Below are positions 1 through 6,096 of a stretch of DNA of 6,333 bases, piece by piece; the first letter of the stretch is position 1; each line of letters starts with the position of its first letter. The DNA comes from Gammaproteobacteria bacterium (GTDB lineage Bacteria; Pseudomonadota; Gammaproteobacteria; Magnimaribacterales; Magnimaribacteraceae), in the NCBI GenBank assembly GCA_002730855.1, contig PCBA01000002.1, positions 4,338 to 10,670 on the forward strand, in the 5' to 3' direction. Under the pieces are notes generated by a model that was not told the DNA's origin, ran no database searches, and saw only the letters and a program-made list of their open reading frames with translations. Made by a program: the position numbers and the translations under genes.

Positions 1-336
1 ATGAAGGAAGAAAGAGAAAGCAGCTTATGGGAGTTAGAAATTGATCTATATGGAGTATCGAAAGATCTCGTCAAGCTATTAATGAAGAAGGAGGAGGAGG
101 GACAGAATGATTATGAACTCTACGTAGATAGAGATAACTTGCCAAATTATGAATATAATCAGCTAAATGTAGTAAAAGATTTAGAGAAATTATTATTCAC
201 AGATAGTGGTAATATTGAAGAAAGAATCTTGAAAGATATGGAGAAGACAGCATATAAAGACTGCTTGAACATATATTGCGAACATTGTAATAATATTCTA
301 CGTAGGCTTAATCGACATAAAAGAAACCATTCATGA
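1..336 (+). CDS. Small acidic protein with C-terminal Cys2/His2-like cluster, unknown function
   Basis: This is a 111-residue protein that I do not recognise. The N-terminal 80 residues are charged, rich in Glu, Asp and Lys, and probably helical. The C-terminus becomes basic and carries C93-x2-C96-x9-H106-x3-H110, which resembles a zinc finger; the classical C2H2 finger has about 12 residues between the second Cys and the first His, so this one is short. There is no signal peptide or membrane segment. The ATG is the first base of the window, so the upstream region is unseen and the gene could start earlier. Its stop overlaps the next gene's start (ATGA at 333-336), which makes it the first visible gene of a four-gene operon with a sulfotransferase. 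A DNA- or RNA-binding or regulatory role is only a guess. Confidence 0.65.
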   Translation: MKEERESSLWELEIDLYGVSKDLVKLLMKKEEEGQNDYELYVDRDNLPNYEYNQLNVVKDLEKLLFTDSGNIEERILKDMEKTAYKDCLNIYCEHCNNILRRLNRHKRNHS

Positions 337-1364
337 GAATGAGAGTACCTATTTTTATACTTAGTCCTCCTAGATCATATAGTTCTGTCGTTTCATCCAT
401 TCTTGGCGAACACCCAGAGTTACACTCATTCCCTGAGCTTCAGATATTTAAGTTTCAGACAATTGAAGAGCTGATAAAGCAAGAGATGAAGGGTACTGAG
501 GCAGACATTGAAAGTTTGCAAAGATATGGAAAAGGAGAGAAGAAGCCATCCAATCGGATTAGACCAGCTCCACCTGGATTGCTACGGGCTATATCATTTT
601 TACACGAAGGAATACAGAATGAAGCATCATTAACTAGGGCTTGGCTATGGTTATTGAATAATCAGACAATGAATATAGATGAACTTTTTATATACCTGTG
701 TAGTGGATTTGAGCCAGCAAGATGTATTGAAAAGTCACCTACAAATTCATCCTGCTTGAAAAGATTAATAAGAATTTTGAAATCATTTCCTGACGCTAAA
801 TTCCTACATCTAACGCGTAGTTGTCTGCCATCTTTAAAGTCTATAGATGAATTCCTTCAGCTAAAGGCTGTATCGTCTAAGCCTAAGTTTGTGATAAATC
901 ATCCAGTAATGATATGGTACAAGATGCACAGTACTATAAAAAGATTTAGACAATTTCTTAATTCTGAACAATATCTAATGATTAGAGGAGAGGATATACT
1001 TTCAGAGCCCTATAATGTTCTACCATGTATCTGCGAATGGATAGGAATAAGCGAATCTAGAGAGTCAGTAGATTTCATGCTACAACCAGAGAAATCTCCG
1101 TATGCATTCTTTGGGCCTCCTAAAATAGCCGGTGGTAATGATCCAAAATTCATGGACAGCCCGAAGTTCAGACTGCGAGCTCAAAAGAGCTATAATGCTA
1201 ATGATATTAAGTCATACTTCGAGATTGAGAGTAATAGATGGTTCCTATCAACAATTAGCGGATCAGAATATAGTCTTGCTAGACTCAAGGCTATGGATAG
1301 AAAAATACTAGAATCAATATTCTCAATGGAAAGAAGCCTAGGTTATAGTGATGGGATGTTATGA
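333..1364 (+). CDS. Divergent sulfotransferase family protein (P-loop-like PAPS-binding fold)
   Basis: This 343-residue protein probably transfers a sulfonate group from PAPS to an unknown acceptor. A short N-terminal strand (residues 5-10) leads into the 5'-phosphosulfate loop, SPPRSYSS at 11-18. A HPEL segment (27-30) and FPELQIF (33-39) follow, matching the HP and ELHL landmarks of the family. EKSPTNS (133-139) corresponds to the usual DKTP element. The 3'-phosphate-binding region is KFLHLTRS at 156-163 with S170 downstream, and LMIRGEDILSEP lies at 215-226. GNDPKF (268-273) recalls the GDPNF-like segment near the C-terminus of PKS-type sulfotransferases. Length is normal for a stand-alone enzyme. 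Two positions deviate: Tyr16 where Gly is usual, and R162-S-C where RHP or RDP is usual. Altered specificity or lost catalysis is possible. The start overlaps the previous stop (ATGA) and lacks a clear Shine-Dalgarno; Met3 at 339 is an alternative start. Confidence 0.85.
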   Translation: MRMRVPIFILSPPRSYSSVVSSILGEHPELHSFPELQIFKFQTIEELIKQEMKGTEADIESLQRYGKGEKKPSNRIRPAPPGLLRAISFLHEGIQNEASLTRAWLWLLNNQTMNIDELFIYLCSGFEPARCIEKSPTNSSCLKRLIRILKSFPDAKFLHLTRSCLPSLKSIDEFLQLKAVSSKPKFVINHPVMIWYKMHSTIKRFRQFLNSEQYLMIRGEDILSEPYNVLPCICEWIGISESRESVDFMLQPEKSPYAFFGPPKIAGGNDPKFMDSPKFRLRAQKSYNANDIKSYFEIESNRWFLSTISGSEYSLARLKAMDRKILESIFSMERSLGYSDGML

Positions 1365-2374
1365 TCTATGATCTTAAAAGCATAAAAATTCCACAACAAG
1401 AAGGTGAGAATATATATTTAGTGGGTGCTTCAATAAGAGAAAGGCCTGAGCCTTCATTGTGGTTCATAACCAGGAATAAAACTTTTAAAATTCTACATTC
1501 ATGTTCAAATGAGAAATTTAATTATGAATTCGAAACTACTAGTTCAGGATTATTCGCTGGCTTTAGTATGACTGGATATTGTTTTGTGGCTAATTTATGT
1601 AATTCAGAATTAAATCATTTATCTATAAAGGCATATGGCAATAAACTTAGACCACCTTTGAGCTACACATCTGTAGAGATTGATGGAACGTTTAACCTAG
1701 AAAAGATAATGGAGAATATTATGAATTCACCACCACTTCAATCACCATTATATAAAATTTTAGAATATGGAAGTTACATGGATCATACTCAAAAGCATTT
1801 TATGTCTCTAAAGGGGTATTTGGAAGTATTCAAAGAGTCTCGCAAATTGAGTAACAAAGAAGAGATTAAGTGTAATCTTCACAGATCATTCCCTGCATTA
1901 TTAATTGTTGATAGCATAGTAATTGATGAGTCTAGCATGCTTGTCCTAGCTAGTGATTCCAGCCTGTATCACGGATCGATGAATGCAATTATAAGGCTGA
2001 TTTTGTTTAAGAAAAAAAGAAAGCCAATACTTATTTTGGGAATGCCATTATATTCATCAAACGAAGGTCTGCTCATGCCAGTTATAAGTAGTAAGATGCT
2101 AGGCGATTCATATCCGTACTACAATATAGCATTCCTAAATGATAAACCTTGGGAACATTTAAGTGTTGACATTGCATTGTATAATAGTGATTTTACATAT
2201 ATCATGAGATTTAATTGCTATTCATTTGAAATAGAGCATAAGCATAAGATATCTCATGTTGGTGAAGAGTTACCCTCTCCAATAACTCTACATGCACTAG
2301 ATGGCAGACAAGAACTGTTGTATATTTCACGTTATTCAGAGAATAATCTTTACTACCTAAAAGGAGAGGAATAA
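1361..2374 (+). CDS. Hypothetical strand-rich protein, unknown family
   Basis: This 337-residue protein matches no family I can name. It has no signal peptide or transmembrane helix and appears dominated by alternating hydrophobic/polar beta-strands, for example residues 17-47, 180-200, 221-230 and 276-292. The C-terminal DGRQELLYIS-type segment (314-323) followed by LYYL (330-333) resembles strand pairs of propeller or FG-GAP-like repeats, but I could not define a regular repeat. The start overlaps the sulfotransferase stop by four bases (ATGA at 1361-1364), so translation is probably coupled. The last base of its TAA is the first base of the next ATG. The position mirrors the other operon, where a propeller gene also overlaps the end of a sulfotransferase gene. 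It could be a binding partner or an enzyme acting on the same product; this is inference. Confidence 0.75.
   Translation: MIYDLKSIKIPQQEGENIYLVGASIRERPEPSLWFITRNKTFKILHSCSNEKFNYEFETTSSGLFAGFSMTGYCFVANLCNSELNHLSIKAYGNKLRPPLSYTSVEIDGTFNLEKIMENIMNSPPLQSPLYKILEYGSYMDHTQKHFMSLKGYLEVFKESRKLSNKEEIKCNLHRSFPALLIVDSIVIDESSMLVLASDSSLYHGSMNAIIRLILFKKKRKPILILGMPLYSSNEGLLMPVISSKMLGDSYPYYNIAFLNDKPWEHLSVDIALYNSDFTYIMRFNCYSFEIEHKHKISHVGEELPSPITLHALDGRQELLYISRYSENNLYYLKGEE
2362..2366 (+). promoter_or_regulatory. Shine-Dalgarno (AGGAG) of the gene at 2374
   Basis: AGGAG lies within AAGGAGAGG, seven bases before the ATG at 2374, inside the last codons of the preceding gene. It is the strongest well-placed ribosome-binding site in the window and supports the 2374 start as a real gene. 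Confidence 0.6.
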
Positions 2375-2655
2375 TGAAGAAAGAAAGTGTGCTACGAAAA
2401 ACAATTTCAGAAAATAGTTCTATGGTAAAGGCTCTAACCAAGGAATATGAAAGTGGGAAAGTGTTATACAGAAGGATGAGAGTATTAAAGGTTTTAACAG
2501 AGATGATAAATAATTTGCCAAATCGCTGTTACAAAAAGAGTGCGGAGGATTTTGATACATCAGAGATTTTATCAGCAAATGCTATAGAATCAAAGATAAA
2601 AGAAATAAGGCTCTTGCAACGACTTGTCAAATCAATAAAAGAGATAATTAATTGA
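2374..2655 (+). CDS. Small basic helical protein, unknown function
   Basis: This 93-residue, Lys/Arg-rich protein is predicted by eye to be almost entirely helical. Residues 71-92 form an amphipathic stretch with Ile/Leu/Val at spacings of three or four (I71, I75, I78, L81, L84, V85, I88), which suggests a short coiled coil. There is no signal peptide or membrane segment. An AGGAG site stands seven bases upstream and the start overlaps the previous TAA by one base, so this is a credible last gene of the plus-strand operon despite its size. I do not recognise a family. A helical partner or regulator of the upstream proteins is a guess based on position only. Confidence 0.7.
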   Translation: MKKESVLRKTISENSSMVKALTKEYESGKVLYRRMRVLKVLTEMINNLPNRCYKKSAEDFDTSEILSANAIESKIKEIRLLQRLVKSIKEIIN

Positions 2656-2656
2656 G

Positions 2657-2674
2657 CTAAAATCAAGATTTTAG
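2657..2674. terminator. Candidate bidirectional terminator hairpin between convergent operons
   Basis: CTAAAATC, a two-base spacer AA, then GATTTTAG form a perfect 8-bp inverted repeat. It lies exactly where the plus-strand operon ends (stop at 2653-2655) and the minus-strand operon ends (stop at 2663-2665, inside the left arm). The stem is AT-rich and has no long U tract beyond it in either direction, so it would be a weak intrinsic terminator. Its location is the main support. Confidence 0.35.
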
Positions 2675-3517
2675 GAAGTCTATCAGTGGTTCAGACGCCT
2701 GATTACCATAAGTGCCAAGTTCTCGATTAATCTGACTGTGGGAATATTCAGTAAGTATATGCGTGCAACTAAATCCTTTTTTGTTTAGGCAGTCAAGTAA
2801 TCTATTGGCAGTAGATCGTGATTTAAAACCATTTCCAGAAATGAACAGAACATTGGAAGGGTTAGGATGAGTCCATTGAACAGATGAAATGATATCACCG
2901 GGTGATAATCCTCCTAAAATTCTAAATCGTTCACTATCAGATGTCACTCCACATGATTTATCAATTTGGTTACGTGCTCTAATATTGCTCTGGTCATATT
3001 TATCTTGTAGAAAATAAGCTGAAGAGTCAACTAATACAAAGTCAGTGGGTAGATGATTGAATATATCCTTTGCTATACCAAGCGATATTAAATAGGCGCC
3101 GGCTGAATGGGCTATGTAACAGATCCTTGTAGATTTGCTGAAAATACTCTGCTGTTGAATCGAGTTAATAAGGTGGCGATGTAGACAGGAAAGTGCTTCT
3201 AGTTGATATTCAACTAGAGATTTGGTTTGACCGTTAGGTAGGTTGAGAGGGTAGTTAGAACTTAAGAAGATGGAGCCTAATTCTTGAAAAAGATCTGTAA
3301 GCTTACCAGTATTTTGCTTGTCTCCACGGGTTAGGCCACCTCCGTGGATATAGACATTGACAGTATTGTTGATTATCTTGTTAGGAATATATAAATCGTA
3401 GGTAGTTTCAGAGGAATTAAGGGTAGAGGATTGTAAATTTAAATACTGTATATTCCTTTTTACAGAAACCTTACTGGAATTCATTCTATTGGGTTTACTG
3501 TTAAAATGTGATAACAT
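2663..3517 (-). CDS. Alpha/beta hydrolase, HGGG type (BD-FAE / kynurenine formamidase-like)
   Basis: This 284-residue protein resembles esterases of the HGGG group, which hydrolyse ester or amide bonds with a Ser-His-Asp triad. H58-G59-G60-G61 followed by GDK (65-67) is the oxyanion-hole motif, and SSNYPL (86-91) matches the usual VNYRL strand. The nucleophile is probably S138 in AHSAGA (136-141), a GHSAGA elbow with Ala in place of the first Gly. The LSP at 204-206 corresponds to the family's SP element. The catalytic histidine is probably H260 in YSHSQINRELG. The usual Gly-x-x-Asp carrying the acid should fall near FISGNGF (225-231) but has no Asp. There is no signal peptide, so it is probably cytoplasmic. 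It is the last gene of the minus-strand operon, 56 bp after the propeller gene. No Shine-Dalgarno supports Met1; Met12 at 3484 is an alternative start. Confidence 0.85.
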   Translation of the reverse strand: MLSHFNSKPNRMNSSKVSVKRNIQYLNLQSSTLNSSETTYDLYIPNKIINNTVNVYIHGGGLTRGDKQNTGKLTDLFQELGSIFLSSNYPLNLPNGQTKSLVEYQLEALSCLHRHLINSIQQQSIFSKSTRICYIAHSAGAYLISLGIAKDIFNHLPTDFVLVDSSAYFLQDKYDQSNIRARNQIDKSCGVTSDSERFRILGGLSPGDIISSVQWTHPNPSNVLFISGNGFKSRSTANRLLDCLNKKGFSCTHILTEYSHSQINRELGTYGNQASEPLIDFLKS

Positions 3518-3557
3518 AGTTAGTAAACTGACATTTGAGTGAACATAAATAATTTTG

Positions 3558-3578
3558 TTTAGCCTAGTATAGGTTAAA
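3558..3578. repeat. Near-perfect inverted repeat at end of propeller gene
   Basis: TTTAGCCTA, a three-base spacer GTA, then TAGGTTAAA form 9-bp arms with eight matching pairs and one mismatch. That position would be a G-U pair in plus-strand RNA and A-C in minus-strand RNA. It straddles the stop codon of the propeller gene (3574-3576) in the 56-bp gap before the hydrolase gene. It could attenuate or process the minus-strand message, or bind a protein. There is no U tract, so it is not a clear terminator. Confidence 0.35.
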
Positions 3579-5049
3579 TTCTTAATTTTATGATTTCACA
3601 TCCTCCGTGAGGATTTGATTGAAAGCATCCATGGTCTGAATCACTAGTACGTGAAAGTACCATCGGTCCAAAGGGATTTGCCGTGCCAATATATGCTTTG
3701 TTGTTCAATGCAACTATATTTCTGATGCCAAAATTATAAGGATTATCGAATCCGTTTATGGTGATTGGGAACCAACTTACACCATCAGGTGACTGCCATA
3801 ACTCTGCACCACCACGTGTTGCTATGTAGTTTGTTAAAGTTTCCCAGTCAACAGTTCTGCCAAATAGACTCTTCCTATTCTCTCTCTTTGTGAAGAGACC
3901 AAATACAGACCAATCCATTGTTCCTACTAATAATTTACCATTTACACTTGTTATTTTCCAGATATATGCATTAAAGATGTTGCCAAATCCTGGACCATAG
4001 CCGCTAAGAGGAATTTTATTATCGCGTGAAGAGCCACTAATAATATCTATTTGATCGTTTTTATCTAAACGTAGCAATTCACCAGCAGCGGGGCCTATAT
4101 TATGTGTTCTATCGTGGCCTCCATTTTGAATTCCACTACCTAAATATAAATAGTCATTAAAAGAATGCATGCAAATGACTCCCTGGTTAAGAGGTCCCCT
4201 GCCAGCTCCAAAGTTACATACTTGTTTCCAAGTAAAACCATATTTTGAGATTCTATTCCCCTTCCAGACTTGAAAGCCATTGATACCTGCAGTTGCCGCA
4301 TATAGAAAACCATTGAACGCACATATCTCGTATACAACGACAACCTCAGGATAATTGTCAAAACCATTACCATTTATGCTGTACCATTTGCCCCGTACTG
4401 GATCAGAAGAAGCAAAAATAACTGAGATACCAGCTGCATTAACTCGTCCTCCAGCCCCACCAGTTATAGTCGTTATTAATAGCTCTTCATACTGTACTAA
4501 TGATCGTATTGATGTTGGCTTTAAGTTGGAATATTCCGACTCAGCCGGTAAAACCTTGGGGATTGACTTGAATTTGGTGCCATCGTAAGAAATTAATAAG
4601 TCAGGGCCATCAGCTCTTGATCGAGAAGTTGATGCAACATAAAGAGAATTATCTACTCCTCGATCTTTAAATGAACACATAGACCTATATCCATAGTGTT
4701 TACGAAAAGATGATCCATCAGGTAAGGGGAAATATTCTGATTGATGTAGTTTTTGCCAAGAATTAGTTTGGATCTTAAATCTCCAAATCTCAGCACCTGC
4801 TATATTTGCTTCGAATAAACAATCATAATTATCATATATTACCGGTACTGGCCAATAATCCATAGTTACGTTTGGCATCCCATATTTTAAAAAGATGAGA
4901 TTGGCCCTGCTTGTACCTACATAGAGATTACCTTTGAATAAAGTTGAGGAATAAGCATAAGAGTTATAAGGGTCGCCGAAACCATTAGTGGCTAAGCGTG
5001 TAAATTTGCTGTCTTTGTGAATTATATTATTTGGATTATTCATCAACAT
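3574..5049 (-). CDS. Probable seven-bladed beta-propeller protein
   Basis: This 491-residue protein is built of repeats of the form 'hydrophobic strand, Phe/Asn-Gly turn, LYVGT-like strand, then GAEIW-like strand'. Seven units are visible: about 30-46, 120-140, 181-197, 238-254, 290-306, 361-377 and 441-457, shown by NLYVGT, SLYVAS, LLITTI, FLYAAT, YLYLGS, KLLVGT and KAYIGT. GAEIWR (85-90), GFQVWK (258-263), GELLRL (323-328), GAELWQ (414-419) and GCEIIK (483-488) mark recurring outer strands. GFGDPYN, GNGFDNY and NGFDNPYN recur at blade joints. The whole chain is propeller, with no extra catalytic domain and no signal peptide. It overlaps the upstream sulfotransferase by 14 nt from this ATG, or 8 nt from Met3 at 5043. 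Propellers serve as binding scaffolds, lyases or hydrolases, and nothing here tells which. Blade number is by eye. Confidence 0.85.
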   Translation of the reverse strand: MLMNNPNNIIHKDSKFTRLATNGFGDPYNSYAYSSTLFKGNLYVGTSRANLIFLKYGMPNVTMDYWPVPVIYDNYDCLFEANIAGAEIWRFKIQTNSWQKLHQSEYFPLPDGSSFRKHYGYRSMCSFKDRGVDNSLYVASTSRSRADGPDLLISYDGTKFKSIPKVLPAESEYSNLKPTSIRSLVQYEELLITTITGGAGGRVNAAGISVIFASSDPVRGKWYSINGNGFDNYPEVVVVYEICAFNGFLYAATAGINGFQVWKGNRISKYGFTWKQVCNFGAGRGPLNQGVICMHSFNDYLYLGSGIQNGGHDRTHNIGPAAGELLRLDKNDQIDIISGSSRDNKIPLSGYGPGFGNIFNAYIWKITSVNGKLLVGTMDWSVFGLFTKRENRKSLFGRTVDWETLTNYIATRGGAELWQSPDGVSWFPITINGFDNPYNFGIRNIVALNNKAYIGTANPFGPMVLSRTSDSDHGCFQSNPHGGCEIIKLRI

Positions 5050-6082
5050 TATTATATAAATCTATTGATAAGCTTGAAATTTGATGTAAAGAAGTGAAGG
5101 CCTTCCAGGCATTAGCTCTATCTGGATCAATTTTTGTATTGAGAAAATACTTCAAATCGCCAGCAAAGCCTGGTGTAAATTGCTGTGAAGAATGCTTAGA
5201 GTATTCATCAATGCTTGTATCTGAGGTTAGGCCGAGATAACTAATCACATTATCTACTTGAGCCTTAGGGTCATTTAAAAGAGTCTCATACTTAATGGTT
5301 AAAACATCACTTGGATTTTGAAATGAAAGAAATTGCTGTATATTTCTCTCACATAGATGCCAAATTAGCTCCGGTAGTTTACCCTTGGACAGTCCAGAAC
5401 GGACAGCGAAGGGTATAATATCTATAAGCTTTGAATCTATAATTGATTTCACTACTGCTGAGGGGTGTCGGATAAGGTGAATATATTTTGCATTTGGGAA
5501 GCATTTAGATATCCTATCTAAAACATTTTTGCTATATGAATATGAAGGTGTCTTGTCGACTAATATAGATTCTGCCATATGAGCATTAATCTCATTGTAG
5601 AATGTGGTGACTGGTCTGCTATCTATAACATACATGTTTTCTACTTGGGCGGAGATTTGCTGGGTAAGATTCTTAAGTGTTGCCCTTAACCTAACAGTGC
5701 CATTTAAGAGGTGAGAAAGGCCTTCCTTGGATAAAGCATTGTGTCTATCCGCAAAAGTATTATAAGTCATCAAATGCAACTCTTCAGAAGAAACAATTTG
5801 AGGATGAGTGCCAAGTAATTGCTGGAAAAGAGTTGAACCAGACCTTGGGGCCGAAAGAATAAAAACAACCTGGTAATTAAGGTCACATAATTGTGTTTGG
5901 TATTCTGGCTGATAAATATGTGAAGCAAGAGTCTCCAAGTCAGTTTGATTTATTAGTTCAACTTTATAATGATTGGGGTCAGGCTTCATTGCTACAGTAT
6001 TATTATTCGTGCATGGTGAATGCACGAAGTTGCAAAGTTGTTGTACTTGTAAGTCTGTTATATACTCCCCTTCAACTGGCAT
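5036..6082 (-). CDS. Sulfotransferase, resembling PKS/olefin-synthase ST domains
   Basis: This 348-residue PAPS-dependent sulfotransferase has well-kept motifs. A strand (QVVFILSAPRSGST, 71-84) carries the 5'-phosphosulfate loop APRSGST, followed by GTHPQI (91-96), EELHLM (100-105) and ADRHNAL (111-117). LVDKTPSYS (174-182) and KYIHLIRHPSAVVKS (199-213) form the 3'-phosphate site with R205 and S213. ELIWHLCERNI (238-248), LTIKYETLLNDP (261-272) and KIDPDRANAW (317-326) follow. ELHLM, DKTPSYS, IHLIRHP and the late IDP-A-W pattern recall, from memory, the CurM/OLS sulfotransferase domains that sulfonate a beta-hydroxyacyl-ACP; here the domain is a free-standing protein. About 70 residues precede the fold, and Met32 (5987-5989) is an alternative start. 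Neither start has a Shine-Dalgarno. It leads a minus-strand operon with the propeller and hydrolase genes. Confidence 0.9.
   Translation of the reverse strand: MPVEGEYITDLQVQQLCNFVHSPCTNNNTVAMKPDPNHYKVELINQTDLETLASHIYQPEYQTQLCDLNYQVVFILSAPRSGSTLFQQLLGTHPQIVSSEELHLMTYNTFADRHNALSKEGLSHLLNGTVRLRATLKNLTQQISAQVENMYVIDSRPVTTFYNEINAHMAESILVDKTPSYSYSKNVLDRISKCFPNAKYIHLIRHPSAVVKSIIDSKLIDIIPFAVRSGLSKGKLPELIWHLCERNIQQFLSFQNPSDVLTIKYETLLNDPKAQVDNVISYLGLTSDTSIDEYSKHSSQQFTPGFAGDLKYFLNTKIDPDRANAWKAFTSLHQISSLSIDLYNNVDE
6006..6028. repeat. Perfect 8-bp inverted repeat in 5' end of sulfotransferase gene
   Basis: TTCGTGCA, a seven-base spacer, then TGCACGAA make a perfect dyad, GC-richer than its surroundings. 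It lies in codons 19-26 of the minus-strand sulfotransferase and about 70-90 bp upstream of the plus-strand start at 6097. It could be an operator for the tightly packed divergent pair or an RNA hairpin in the sulfotransferase leader if translation begins at Met32. A chance repeat cannot be excluded. Confidence 0.4.
6038..6066 (+). promoter_or_regulatory. Candidate sigma70-type promoter for the plus-strand gene at 6097
   Basis: TTGTTG (6038-6043) and TATACT (6061-6066) are separated by 17 bases. The -10 element matches the consensus at five of six positions and the -35 at three of six. Transcription would start near 6073, leaving a leader of about 24 nt that contains AAGAGG. It lies inside the opposite gene's first codons. 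Confidence 0.3.
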
Positions 6083-6085
6083 TAT

Positions 6086-6091
6086 AAGAGG
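6086..6091 (+). promoter_or_regulatory. Weak Shine-Dalgarno (AAGAGG) deciding the start at 6097
   Basis: AAGAGG lies five bases before the ATG at 6097. The ATG at 6093 is only one base away and opens a frame that stops after six codons, so the second ATG is the likely start. Confidence 0.4.
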
Positions 6092-6096
6092 TATGA

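Noticed and set aside
2211..2441. Minus-strand open frame of 76 codons
   Set aside because: It lies opposite the end of the strand-rich gene and the start of the small helical gene, has no recognisable motif, and those two are better supported by coupling and a Shine-Dalgarno.
3518..3573. Separate promoter for the hydrolase gene
   Set aside because: A TATACT-like element occurs on the minus strand at 3566-3571, but no -35 lies at proper distance, so I leave the hydrolase in the operon.
4140..4373. Minus-strand open frame of 77 codons in another frame
   Set aside because: It is fully inside the propeller gene on the same strand, whose repeats show the correct frame.
4355..4588. Plus-strand open frame of 77 codons
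   Set aside because: It is antisense to the propeller gene, with proline-rich low-complexity translation and no start signals.
5893..6087. Plus-strand open frame of 64 codons
   Set aside because: It is antisense to the N-terminal part of the sulfotransferase and has no recognisable domain; the region is better read as coding on the minus strand or regulatory DNA.
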